Assembly (NCBI GenBank): GCA_040772685.1 | Contig: JAXGXQ010000005.1 | Location: forward strand, 62,001-126,000 | Origin: JAXGXQ01 sp040772685 | Lineage (GTDB): Bacteria > Bacillota > Clostridia > Saccharofermentanales > UBA5734 | Direction of reading: 5' to 3' | DNA length: 64,000 bases | Shown: positions 1 to 9,148 of the stretch, in pieces | Position numbering within the stretch: the first letter of the stretch is position 1 | How the letters are laid out: the number at the start of each line of letters is the position of its first letter | Position numbers and translations under genes: made by a program | The notes under the pieces: model-generated | Databases searched by the model: none | What the model was told of the DNA's origin: nothing | Seen by the model: only the letters and a program-made list of their open reading frames with translations

Positions 1-662
1 AATGCTCCTGCCAGAATGAAGGATATTATTTTGGTTCGGTAAATATTTATACCCAGACAACGGGCAGCAATTTCGTCATCCCTGATCGAAGCCAGAGCGC
101 GACCTAATGAGGTGTTGCGAATCTGCGCTACAATCAGACCACAAATAATCGCGATTATAGAAAAAGCGACAAAATACTCCTGTCTTGTTTCACAGACGAA
201 AAATCCCAGGTCCATATCGGGAATTCTGGAGATACCGTCGGCACCGCCCATGAATTTCCAGTTTTGCAGGATAGAATAGATAATCTGTACTAGCAAGCAA
301 TGGAAGCAAAAGGCGAAATAGGTGCCTTTAAGCCGGAAAAGTGCTGATACCGATCAGCCAGGAAAACTGAAGTGACCACGATTGACAACAAAACAACCAG
401 CGGGTGCAGGTTGTAATTAACGGTTGCCACGCCAGTCACAAAATGCGCCAATACCAAGCGCATCGCAATCGAGAATGTAACCTGCCCACCCACAGGTCGA
501 GAACAATTGTGAGTCCAAGAATGGGCGGAGCAAAGCAAATTACCGCTGTATTCATGACTGTCAGGTAATATGGATTTGCACAATCTCAGGTACAAAGACT
601 ATAAAGGCGACACAGGTAGCGACAAACAGAGTGTATTTACCATATTTTAATATATTACTCAT
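1..662 (-). pseudogene. livM: branched-chain amino acid ABC permease LivM, frameshifted, cut by window edge
   Basis: LivM is one of two membrane subunits of the Leu/Ile/Val importer. The ATG at 660-662 follows a strong AAGGGAGG ribosome site. The N-terminus (MSNILKYGKYTLFVATC) is readable, but recognisable LivM segments then lie in different frames: NPYYLTVMNTAV near 570-540, VGQVTFSIA near 490, WLIGISTF near 350, and RLKGTYFAF onward near 330. From about 320 to base 1 one frame reads well, including RNTSLGRALASIRDDEIAARCLG, typical of the LivM cytoplasmic loop. At least four single-base-scale indels are needed to restore one protein, with overall spacing preserved. The C-terminus lies beyond base 1. 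It is either a recently decayed gene or a stretch of poor base calls; livH and livJ next door share the problem. Confidence 0.82.
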
Positions 663-673
663 ACTTACCTCCC

Positions 674-1538
674 TTAAGCCTTATCCGCGATTTTTTCACC
701 GAACAAGCCTTGAGGCCGAACGATTAAAACCAGAATCAAAACAACAAAAACCATTGCGTCTTTGTATGTTGTTGTAAATAAAGTCACGTAAGCTTCGATC
801 AGGCCAATCAGCAGGCTGCCGATAACAGCTCCCTTTATACTGCCGAAGCCACCAATAACAATACCGGCAAATGCCTTCAAAGAAAAAGTGTTCAGGGACT
901 GGGAAACCAGGAACAAAGGTCCAGCCAGCATGCCGCCAATTCCAGAAAGAGCGAAGCTGATACCATAGGTTGCCGCGATAGTAACTACAGTCGGGATGCC
1001 CATCATTTCCGCAGCATAGCGGTCTTGAGCGGTCGCCTGCATTTGTTTGCCAATAAAAGACTTTTCAAACAGAATATATACGAAGGCTATCAGCAAAGTG
1101 GCAATGACGAGAATAAACAAATACTGATATTCCAGAGATGCACCGCCAAAACGCACCGCGCCTTCAACAATCGGCGGCAATCTCAATGGGAAAGGTCCCC
1201 AGAAGAATCGGACCGATTCATTAATTGCCATCGAAGCACCGATTGTACTGATTGTAACGGTCACCAGCCAGGCAGCATCTCTGAGCGGCCAGTAAACAGT
1301 CAGCATGAAAATTACGCTGAAAACAATATAGATAATAGTTGCCAGAAGCAGAGAAATAAGGAATGAGAACTGTAGCCGTTGAATAAACATATAGGCAATG
1401 TAAGCGCCAACTACGAAAACATCACTACGAGCAAAGTTCAGCACACCAACGGCTCCTGACAATCAGGATCAGGCCCATGGCCATCAAGGCGTAGATCATG
1501 CCCACGGACAACCCTGATACGAACAATTGTAATAACAT
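674..1538 (-). pseudogene. livH: branched-chain amino acid ABC permease LivH, one frameshift near the N-terminus
   Basis: Second membrane subunit of the Liv importer. The ATG at 1536-1538, behind GAGGTGATGT, starts MLLQLFVSGLSVGMIYALMA..., the usual LivH N-terminus. This frame runs off at about 1465, where the following bases in another frame give LSGAVGVLNFARSDVF, the conserved LivH continuation. From 1462 to the stop at 674 the frame is open for 262 residues of hydrophobic helices, with the EAA-like loop around AAEMMGIPTV and a typical ending (IVRPQGLFGEK). One single-base indel therefore separates about 25 N-terminal residues from an otherwise intact protein. The stop lies about 12 bp from the livM start, so the two were one operon. 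Confidence 0.85.
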
Positions 1539-1661
1539 ACATCACCTCATCTGCTGACTGAAATTACTCAGCAGCAGGACGGGGACAATAGCGTAAATCG
1601 GAGTCGTATTGCCGTTTCAACAAATACGACTGAGACACTGCATTATGATAAGTGGCCTTTG

Positions 1662-2879
1662 TTAACGTTTGACGAGTTCTTGAATCTCGGCAACGCGGTT
1701 AACATTTCCGGTGTGGCGAACTGTGCTGTGGCGCAGATATGATCGTCTGCATTGGGGGAATAGATGGAAGCAACACTCTTAACATCTTTGAGTTTTTTGA
1801 TGTTCTCATTGATGGATTTGGGGTCGGCGCTATTACCTGCTTCAATAGCCGCTTTAATCAGAACAGCGCTGTCCCAGGCACACTGTGCGGGCAGGTCAGG
1901 CTTCTTATTGTAGAGTTTTGTATACTCGTCAACAAAGCTCTTGCCTGGTTCGTCCTGAACAGTGGGTGTCCAGTCGCTGGCAGAGTACCAGCCATTGGCA
2001 GCATCGCCAGCATTTTCAATAACGATCTCAGAGCAGAACGTGGTTGAGCCCATCGAGGAACATCAAGGCCTGCTGTAGCTACCCGGCTGACAACTGCCGC
2101 CTTCTACCTGGTGAGCAACAGCGCGATCAGACTGTCATAGCTGCCATCTTTAATCTGAGCCAGCATGGGGGCATAGTTTTTCTCGCCAACAGCGTAGCCG
2201 AGGTCAAGAATATCGGATTCCGGTATACCCAGTTTTAGCAGTTCAGCCTTGGTCGCATCGGCGAGGCTCCCTGCTGAATGAATCGGTAGAATGCATAAGC
2301 AGGCTTTTTCGCCAAGCTGGTTAACAGAGGCGCGCGCCATTGTCAGACTGGCGAGACCGTCGCTGTAGCGGATCTGCCAGGAGGAAGTCATTTTTGAGTT
2401 GGGGAATCTTCACACTGCTGCCGCCGGTGAACGTAGGAACACCATATTCTTTGATGTAAGGTTCGATGGCGAGGTGTAAAGGCACCGAAGGTGCTGAGGA
2501 TGACGCCATTGATGTCGCCACGGCCAGAACTTTCTGGTAGGCATTGGCAGCACTGGATTCGAGGCTTTTGGTCGTCTTCTTTACAAACAATCTCAACCTT
2601 GCCGATGATGCCGCCGCCAGCGTCATTCACCTGGTCTGCCCACATATCCATTGCCTCTTTAGCAAAGATACCGTTTTGGGCACGTTCACCGGTCATTGAG
2701 CTAACAACAGCAAGTACGATCTTGTCAGACTTGTCATAGGGATTGTCTGCAGAAGCAGCTGTTGTGCCTGCGGTACCACCTGTTGTACTCGCAGTCGCTG
2801 TGCTTCCTGATGCACAGCTCGCCAAAATGTCATAAATCATGAGCACTGCCAGAAGTAATGCGAATTTTTGTTTCTTCAT
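1662..2879 (-). pseudogene. livJ: branched-chain amino acid ABC substrate-binding lipoprotein, multiple frameshifts
   Basis: Extracytoplasmic binding protein of the Liv system (periplasmic-binding-protein type I fold). The ATG at 2879 follows GGAAGGAG and opens a lipoprotein signal with lipobox LASC, then a Ser/Thr/Gly linker and DKIVLAVVSSMTGERAQNG, typical of LivJ. The frame is lost near 2580. Recognisable pieces continue in other frames: AANAYQKVLAVAT at about 2560-2520, YIKEYGVPTFTGG near 2450, a frame at 2390-2104 carrying SGSLADATKAEL-like sequence, then 2053-1700 with YNKKPDLPAQCAWDSAVLI. A last shift near 1697 restores ENVNRVAEIQELVKR and a TAA at 1662-1664. The locus spans about 406 codons, a normal LivJ length, so only small indels have accumulated. 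Confidence 0.82.
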
Positions 2880-3483
2880 GGGGAACTCCTTCCAGACTAA
2901 ATATTTGTCATATTGCCTAGCTGTTATACAGCTTAAAGCCTGTGAAATAACATACCGCGAACGGTACTCTAAATTTGCACGGTTTTTCCAAATTAGAAAA
3001 CTTTACGAATTTGCCTGAGGAATCAGATCTCGTAGCTAATCAATATTTATTTATCAATATTTGCCGCTCAGGATCAGATGATTTATTTTTTAGCTGACCA
3101 AAATATCCTGTAACGAGCATTACATATTTTCCTTATTTTGCTCTTGATGTCAAACATAAAAGCAAGAGCCGAGCCTGTTTCAGTTACTTCGAAACATTTG
3201 TTTCAGAATTATGTACGTATTGTGCTCACTAATAAACAAGAAAATTTCATATAGTTAAGTCTCTCGATTGATGTCTATCATTAATTTAAACAGACAACCT
3301 CATTCTCTAAGGTCCTCAAGTCAGTTACCGTAAATTGTCAGCAGTAGTAGTTAGAAAAGAAAATAGCTGCACCGGCATTTTTGCCGATGTAGCTATTTTT
3401 CCCTAACAGGATAGGATCAAAATTTATTTTTGCAGATTTGAACGCTGGCTTTAATTTAGATTTGTTACATTTTAAATTTGCTG
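2880..3483. other. 604-bp intergenic region between liv operon and catalase
   Basis: No coding potential seen. It is AT-rich. It holds the upstream region of the broken liv operon, with a 15-bp inverted repeat AGCTGT-TAT-ACAGCT at 2919-2933 about 40 bp upstream of the livJ start that could be an operator, and the catalase terminator at 3360-3401. The rest (about 2950-3355) shows no recognisable element. Confidence 0.6.
3360..3401 (-). terminator. Rho-independent terminator of catalase
   Basis: The inverted repeat AAAATAGCT-GCACCGGC / GCCGATGT-AGCTATTTT forms a long stem with an AT-rich base and GC-rich top, about 85 bp after the catalase stop. On the minus strand it is followed by a T-rich run. 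The symmetric A/T flanks could also stop transcription from the other side. Confidence 0.75.
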
Positions 3484-4989
3484 TCAGGCACGTGCGCCGT
3501 AGGTGTTATTCATGTCAACTGAGTCGATATCAATACCGAGTGCCCTGGCAACCCCTTCACCGTAGGCAGGATCTGCCAGATAGCAGTGCCGGATGTGGCG
3601 CTTTTGCACTAGTTCTGTAGTTCCCTGCATATTTCTGGCTGTGTTCTCAAAGAGACGCTGCTGTTCGTCTGCCGGCATTAAGCGGAACAGTTTGCCCGGT
3701 TGCTCATAATAATTGCTGTCATCTTCACGGAAGTCGTAATTGTCCTCCGGCCCCTCACTTTCGTACGGCGGTGTCTTTTGCGCAGGGTCGTCCTTCCAGG
3801 TGCCGTAGGAATTGGGGTTGTAGTGCATCATTGAGCCAAAATTGCCATCAACCCGCATCGCACCGTCGCGATGGTAGGAATTGACTTCGACTATAGGCCT
3901 GTTTACCGGGATCTGCTGGAAGTTAACCCCAAGGCGGTAGCGTTGCGCATCACCATAAGCGAACAAGCGGCCTTGTAGCATCCGATCTGGTGAGTAGCCA
4001 ATGCCGGGAACCACGTCAGCAGGATTAAAGGCTGCCTGTTCCACATCGGCAAAGTAGTTTGCCGGGTTACGGTTAAGCTCAAAGTACCCAACTTCAATCA
4101 GCGGATAATCACCCTTAAACCAGACCTTGGTTAAGTCGAAGGGGTTGTCAGGATGATTTCTGGCCTGCTCTTCGGTCATTACCTGGATATACATTGTCCA
4201 TCTGGGGTAGTCGCCCTTTTCAATAGCTTCATACAGGTCACGTTGATGTGATTCGCGATCCATACCGACAAGCTTGCCGGCTTCCTCGTCAGTAAGATAT
4301 TCAATACCCTGCTGTGTGACAAAGTGGAACTTGACCCAAACGCGTTCGTTTGCCTGATTAATCATCGAGAAAGTGTGTGAACCAAAGCCATGCATATGAC
4401 GGTATGATTTCGGAATGCCGCGATCGCTCATGGTAATGGTTACCTGATGCAGTGATTCGGGAATCATGGACCAGAAGTCCCAGTTATTTTGAGCGGACCG
4501 CATATTTGTGCGCGGGTCGCGTTTGACCGCATGGTTCAGATCCGGAAAAAGCATCGGGTCCCTAAAGAAGAATACGGGTGTATTATTACCGGCCAGATCC
4601 CAGTTGCCTTCTTCAGTGTAAAACTTCAGGGCAAAACCGCGGATATCGCGCTCGGCATCAGCTGCACCGCGTTCACCGGCTACGGTCGAAAAACGAGCGA
4701 ACATTTCCGTTTGTTTGCCGATTTTCGAAAAAATAGCGGCCTTAGTGTATTTTGTTATGTCATGGGTTACTGTGAAGGTACCAAACGCACCCGAACCTTT
4801 AGCGTGCATGCGCCTTTCCGGAATTACTTCACGGTTGAAATGGCTCATTTTTTCCAAGTACCAGGTATCTTCGAGCATGACATTACCGCGTCTGCCAGCG
4901 GTGCGAATGTTTTCATTATCTGCGATTGGCCTGCCGTTTACTGCTTGTAAAGGCTTCTTCGGATTAGAGTCTCTTCCGTCTTGATGCAT
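3484..4989 (-). CDS. katA: monofunctional heme catalase
   Basis: Splits hydrogen peroxide into water and oxygen in the cytoplasm; homotetrameric heme enzyme. The 501 residues match the small-subunit catalases. The distal His is His62 in RMHAKGSGAFG; the distal Asn is Asn135 in AGNNTPVFFFRDP; the proximal heme-ligand Tyr is in RLFAYGDAQRYRLG near residue 345. The start at 4989 follows AAGGAGG at good spacing. The gene stands alone on the minus strand, ends at a hairpin terminator, and diverges from a PerR-like regulator across 179 bp carrying PerR/Fur-type palindromes, so peroxide induction by derepression is likely. A catalase in a presumably anaerobic clostridial relative suggests some aerotolerance. 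Family assignment is secure; the regulatory link is inferred from the boxes. Confidence 0.97.
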   Translation of the reverse strand: MHQDGRDSNPKKPLQAVNGRPIADNENIRTAGRRGNVMLEDTWYLEKMSHFNREVIPERRMHAKGSGAFGTFTVTHDITKYTKAAIFSKIGKQTEMFARFSTVAGERGAADAERDIRGFALKFYTEEGNWDLAGNNTPVFFFRDPMLFPDLNHAVKRDPRTNMRSAQNNWDFWSMIPESLHQVTITMSDRGIPKSYRHMHGFGSHTFSMINQANERVWVKFHFVTQQGIEYLTDEEAGKLVGMDRESHQRDLYEAIEKGDYPRWTMYIQVMTEEQARNHPDNPFDLTKVWFKGDYPLIEVGYFELNRNPANYFADVEQAAFNPADVVPGIGYSPDRMLQGRLFAYGDAQRYRLGVNFQQIPVNRPIVEVNSYHRDGAMRVDGNFGSMMHYNPNSYGTWKDDPAQKTPPYESEGPEDNYDFREDDSNYYEQPGKLFRLMPADEQQRLFENTARNMQGTTELVQKRHIRHCYLADPAYGEGVARALGIDIDSVDMNNTYGARA

Positions 4990-5100
4990 AATTGATCCTC
5001 CTTGACCATTTCAAGTCTCATTTTTTTCATTCTTAGTTAACAGAGCCCATAAATTAATCAATTTCGATTTTGGGAAAATCAGTTACCATGCTATAATTTA

Positions 5101-5140
5101 TAGAATGATTCTAATTTATAATAATTATAGAATCATTCTA
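5101..5140. promoter_or_regulatory. overlapping PerR/Fur-type operator palindromes between katA and perR
   Basis: Three related palindromes are packed into 40 bp. TAGAAT-G-ATTCTA lies at 5101-5113, TTATAAT-A-ATTATAG at 5116-5130, and TAGAAT-C-ATTCTA at 5128-5140. The middle one differs from the Bacillus Per box (TTATAATNATTATAA) at one end base only. The two outer copies are perfect 6-1-6 repeats with centres 27 bp apart. The last ends 28 bp before the regulator ATG. Placement suits co-ordinate repression of katA and autoregulation of the regulator. Confidence 0.85.
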
Positions 5141-5168
5141 ATACAATGTCAATTTAATAAGAGGACCT

Positions 5169-5600
5169 ATGGATTATAAAGATTATTCAAAAGAAGAACT
5201 GACAACCGTGCTTCAGGAACACGGGATTCAGCCAACAGCTTTAAGGCTTGAACTATTGGCTTATTTGTTGTGTGCCGGCGGGCATCCGACGCGCGAGGAA
5301 ATACATGCGGCTGTCTGCCAGCCTGAAAGCAAGTGCTCGTTAGCAAGTATTTACAATATAATCAACCTGTTCGCTGAAAAAGGTTTGCTGGTCTCAATCC
5401 GCAGCGGTGACAATTTTGTTCGCTATGACGCTACCCTGGCTCCTCACGGCCACTTTCACTGCAGCAAATGCAATGAGATTTGGAACGTACCCGTTAATCT
5501 TGATCTTGAGCGGCTTTCTCAGCTGCAAGGCTTCAGATGTGACAGTAGCGAAATAGTTATTCACGGCGTTTGCCCTGAATGCCAAAAAAACAGCTTATAG
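5169..5600 (+). CDS. perR: Fur-family peroxide-responsive regulator, PerR-like
   Basis: Metal-dependent repressor with an N-terminal winged helix (about residues 1-80) and a C-terminal dimerisation and metal domain. HGHFHCSKC in the middle and CPEC near the C-terminus supply two CxxC pairs for the structural zinc; the HxHFxC motif and RYDA supply regulatory-metal ligands. The Asp in RYDA occupies the position that distinguishes PerR (Asp) from Fur (Glu) in Bacillus. Its length of 143 residues is normal. The start follows AGAGGACCT. It is divergent from katA with Per-box-like palindromes between them, which supports a peroxide sensor over an iron regulator. Fur or Zur roles cannot be excluded from sequence alone. 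Confidence 0.88.
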   Translation: MDYKDYSKEELTTVLQEHGIQPTALRLELLAYLLCAGGHPTREEIHAAVCQPESKCSLASIYNIINLFAEKGLLVSIRSGDNFVRYDATLAPHGHFHCSKCNEIWNVPVNLDLERLSQLQGFRCDSSEIVIHGVCPECQKNSL

Positions 5601-5677
5601 TTTCTGCTATTAAAATGTATATTAATCAGGCAGGCTAACTTTTAAAAACTTATAGGGAATTGGGAAGTCTTTAGACC

Positions 5678-7300
5678 ATGCTGAAGTTAATTATTGTTGA
5701 CGATGAAAAAGTTATCCGGGACAACATTGCCAGTATAGTTGACTGGCAAAAATTCGGCTACAGGTTGGAAGCTACTTGTGAAAATGGTTTGGATGCGCTG
5801 ACCTGTGCTGAGGAAATACTTCCGGACTTAGTAATTACCGATATTAAAATGCCATTTATGGATGGTATTGAATTAGCTAAGCGATTACGAAAGTTAATGG
5901 GCTCAAGTGTAAAAATTATTTTCCTGACTGGGTTTGACGAATTTGACTATGCACAGCAAGCAATAAATCTAAAAGCCGAGGATTACATCCTCAAGCCTGC
6001 ATCTGCCGACATGCTGATTAAGGTTTTAACTGACGTTAAAGCGCAGATAGATAAAGAAGTTCAAATAAAACGTGATTTTCAACGACTTTCGCAATACTAT
6101 GAATCCAGCATGCCACTACTTAGGAACAGCTACCTAAACAGACTCATTTCAGGTAAAACGCTTTCTCAAAGTAACGAAATAGCCTGGGAAAAACACGAAG
6201 GTTATTTGAACGCTGAATCCATAAACGGTAGATTTTTTCTGATCGCGCTCATTTGCATTGATCCTGAAAGCTTTTCCAAACCTGACGATGCAGCTGATCG
6301 TGAACTATACAACTACGCCGTTTTGAACATTGCTACGGAAGTTCTCTCAGAAGATACTGGAATAATTGTATTCCCGAGCGGGCAGGAAACTGTCGTGTTA
6401 TTGACGGCTGAGGAACAAATTTCTCATGATTCAAAGAACAGATTGGACTCTCAGTTAGAAATAATTCGGCTTAGCATCGCAAAGTTTTTGCCGTTCAAAG
6501 TATCTATTGGTATTTCAAATCACGTTGAAGGCACCGAAAATATTCATGAAGCTTATGAAGCAGCAATCGCAGCTCTGCAGTACCGGATTCTGCAAGGTGG
6601 TAACCGCTTGCTTCATATCAGCGACTTTGAGACAGCCAATAATGATAGTATCCGGATTACCATCGAAGATGAAAATAAGTTAATCACAGCAATCAAGACT
6701 GGCCAACAGGAATTGATCTGTCAAGTTATCGACCAGGCTTTTCAACATGCGATAACCAAACAAGCCAGCCCAGTACAACTCAATAACTTAATTCTGTCCA
6801 TTTATCTCGCAGTCTGGCGGGAATCTGAAGCAGCTAATATTGAAATAGATCCGGAGTGGACCCCTGCTGCACTTTCAGCCTTGCTGGAGTATCATGGGAT
6901 TCAAGCCGTTATTGGAAAAATCAGGCAAACTTGCCTGGATGCAGCAAATTCTATACAAGACCGCCGAATTGACAGCAGTCGGTTTCTTGCTTACAAAGCC
7001 CGCGACTATATCGATCAAAAGTATGCTGATTCAAAATTATCAGTTGTTAAAATATGCAACTATTTAAATATCAGTTCAAGTTATTTCAGTGTCATTTTTA
7101 AAAAGGAATTCGGTGAACAATTCAGCTCGTACGTACTTAAAGTGCGGATGAACAAGGCGCGTGAACTAATTTTGGCGAACCGTGAAAGAAAAAGCTACGA
7201 AATTGCTTCTGAAGTTGGGTTTCAAGATCCACACTACTTTAGTTTCTGCTTTAAGAAATTCTTTGGAACCTCACCTACTGAGCTAAGAAAATCTAAATGA
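5678..7300 (+). CDS. YesN/AraC-type response regulator
   Basis: A 540-residue two-component regulator. Residues 1-120 form a receiver domain with acidic residues Asp8-Asp9, phospho-acceptor Asp55 in LVITDIKMP, and the switch Lys in EDYILKP. A central region of about 300 residues has no specific signature. The last 100 residues are an AraC/XylS double helix-turn-helix (ICNYLNISSSYFSVIFKKEFG and IASEVGFQDPHYFSFCFKKF). The stop overlaps the kinase start by 4 bp (ATGA), indicating translational coupling. With the kinase and the anchored binding protein downstream, it most likely activates the adjacent ABC importer operon. The ligand is unknown. Confidence 0.93.
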   Translation: MLKLIIVDDEKVIRDNIASIVDWQKFGYRLEATCENGLDALTCAEEILPDLVITDIKMPFMDGIELAKRLRKLMGSSVKIIFLTGFDEFDYAQQAINLKAEDYILKPASADMLIKVLTDVKAQIDKEVQIKRDFQRLSQYYESSMPLLRNSYLNRLISGKTLSQSNEIAWEKHEGYLNAESINGRFFLIALICIDPESFSKPDDAADRELYNYAVLNIATEVLSEDTGIIVFPSGQETVVLLTAEEQISHDSKNRLDSQLEIIRLSIAKFLPFKVSIGISNHVEGTENIHEAYEAAIAALQYRILQGGNRLLHISDFETANNDSIRITIEDENKLITAIKTGQQELICQVIDQAFQHAITKQASPVQLNNLILSIYLAVWRESEAANIEIDPEWTPAALSALLEYHGIQAVIGKIRQTCLDAANSIQDRRIDSSRFLAYKARDYIDQKYADSKLSVVKICNYLNISSSYFSVIFKKEFGEQFSSYVLKVRMNKARELILANRERKSYEIASEVGFQDPHYFSFCFKKFFGTSPTELRKSK

Positions 7301-9084
7301 AGAACAAACGGCGAGAATTTAGAACACTGTCTTTTCGCACTGAGATAACTGCGATCATTTTGCTAATATCTCTGGCAGTTGCTTTCTCAATGCTATTTGC
7401 CTTTAACCGCCGCTATGCTGAAGCTTTGGAATCATCAATAATTGAGAACAGCAAAGTATTGGCAAACCAGGCTAGGACTAATATTGAAAGTTATCAAGCC
7501 GAGATGCTGAGTATTGCCTTACATGTTGAAAAGGCGTTAAACGAGAATCCTGACAGCATTGATTTGGTTATCGAAAAAATTCACGAGTTACTGGAGTACG
7601 TTGAAGGAATAACTGTCTTTGATTGGCAAGGTAAGGTTTTGTTCAGCGGTGCAAAAAAAAGCAAACCTGATTATAATATTCACAGTTCTGCCTGGATCGA
7701 CGTCCGTGCTTTGTACAGTGATGGTTCATATTTTTCTGAGCCACATGTGCAGGACTTATCTGTCAGCAATTATCCCTGGGTTATCTCCCTAAGTCGTTTT
7801 ATCGAGTGGACTGGAACCGACGGAGCGCGGGAACGTGGCCTTATCGTGGTTGATTTCGGTTTTGCCAGTTTCAAGAATATACTGGAAGAAGCTTCATCTC
7901 CTGAAGGTTATGCGTTTGTAATCAATCAGTATGCTGAGATTATTTATCATCCTCATCAACAATTGATCTACCTCGGCTTAAAGAGTGAGAATATTAGCTC
8001 TTTTGTGCTTGAAAAAAACGGTTCCGAAATCAGCAGTCGCAGCGGTGTAGACTCAGTTTATACCTATACCACGCTGGATTACTCTAAATGGAAAATTATC
8101 AATGTTGAACCATTAAAAAACGTTTATGCCTATGACGCGTTGATGAGCCGGGACATTTTCGCGATTGTAGTAATCATTGTTGTTTTCACAGTAATGTTGG
8201 CTTTTAACATTTCGCACCTTGTTTCAAATCCGATAAACAGACTGACCAAACTGGTTCGCCGAGTTTTTAACCGGGATTATAAGAACAGCGAAAAAAACGC
8301 GAAACATCTAGACTCTGTATTAACAGTAAATCCTGCTGCTTTTACCAATATTCAGGGGACCAGTGAAATCCGCGAGTTAGGCCAGGCTTTCGGAGAAGTA
8401 TTGGAGCAAAACAGCAATTTGATGAAACAAATTATCAGCGAGCAAGATCAGCTCCGCGAAAGTGAATTAAGAGCTCTGCAAGCGCAAATCAATCCTCATT
8501 TTCTTTACAATACTTTGGATTCAATTGTCTGGCAAGCTGAAAACAACGAAACCAAAAGTGTTGTTACCATGACAACTGCTTTAGCTGAATTCTTCAGGTC
8601 AAGTATTAGCAGCAGTAATGATGTTCATCCCTTAACTGAAGAATTCAGACATGCCCGCAGCTATTTGACAATTCAACAACATCGTTACAAAGACAAGTTT
8701 GATTACGAGATTTTGTTGGGTGAAGGTACCGGCAACATAAAAGTAATTCGCTTATTACTGCAACCGTTTATTGAAAACGCAATTTATCACGGCATGGATG
8801 GTTTTCCTGACAAGTGTCACTTGATTATAAAATCCGGCTTAATAAACGACAGATTACGTTTACAGGTTATAGATAATGGCTGGGGAATGGATTTAAAGAC
8901 CAATGGAAGCGTTTTAAACCTTGAACCGATAAAGGGCTCAGGTATTGGTATTAGTAATGTGCAAAAAAGAATCCAGCTAAAGTATGGCCCGCCTTACGGT
9001 CTTGAATTTTTCAGTGAACCGGAAGAAGGGACTACTGTGAACATCTGGTTACCGGCGGATGTTACTGAGAATCAAGAAAGCTAA
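7297..9084 (+). CDS. YesM/LytS-type sensor histidine kinase
   Basis: A 595-residue membrane kinase. A transmembrane helix lies at about residues 18-38, an extracytoplasmic sensor region of about 245 residues follows, then a second helix at about 288-308, a HAMP-like linker, the His_kinase domain with His401 in AQINPHFLYNTLD, and a HATPase_c domain with the N-box QPFIENAIYHG and a glycine-rich GSGIGISNVQKRI. This is the usual partner of AraC-type regulators controlling sugar ABC systems in Firmicutes. It overlaps the regulator stop by 4 bp and is followed 64 bp later by a membrane-anchored ligand-binding protein that may deliver the signal to its external domain. Confidence 0.94.
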   Translation: MKNKRREFRTLSFRTEITAIILLISLAVAFSMLFAFNRRYAEALESSIIENSKVLANQARTNIESYQAEMLSIALHVEKALNENPDSIDLVIEKIHELLEYVEGITVFDWQGKVLFSGAKKSKPDYNIHSSAWIDVRALYSDGSYFSEPHVQDLSVSNYPWVISLSRFIEWTGTDGARERGLIVVDFGFASFKNILEEASSPEGYAFVINQYAEIIYHPHQQLIYLGLKSENISSFVLEKNGSEISSRSGVDSVYTYTTLDYSKWKIINVEPLKNVYAYDALMSRDIFAIVVIIVVFTVMLAFNISHLVSNPINRLTKLVRRVFNRDYKNSEKNAKHLDSVLTVNPAAFTNIQGTSEIRELGQAFGEVLEQNSNLMKQIISEQDQLRESELRALQAQINPHFLYNTLDSIVWQAENNETKSVVTMTTALAEFFRSSISSSNDVHPLTEEFRHARSYLTIQQHRYKDKFDYEILLGEGTGNIKVIRLLLQPFIENAIYHGMDGFPDKCHLIIKSGLINDRLRLQVIDNGWGMDLKTNGSVLNLEPIKGSGIGISNVQKRIQLKYGPPYGLEFFSEPEEGTTVNIWLPADVTENQES

Positions 9085-9148
9085 GCTTAATCGTTAACTG
9101 GAATCGAAGCAGAGCAAGCCAGAGAGTAAGGAAAGTGATAACAGGAAA

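Noticed and set aside
1025..1366. 113-codon frame on the plus strand within livH
   Set aside because: Antisense to conserved livH sequence; no family features.
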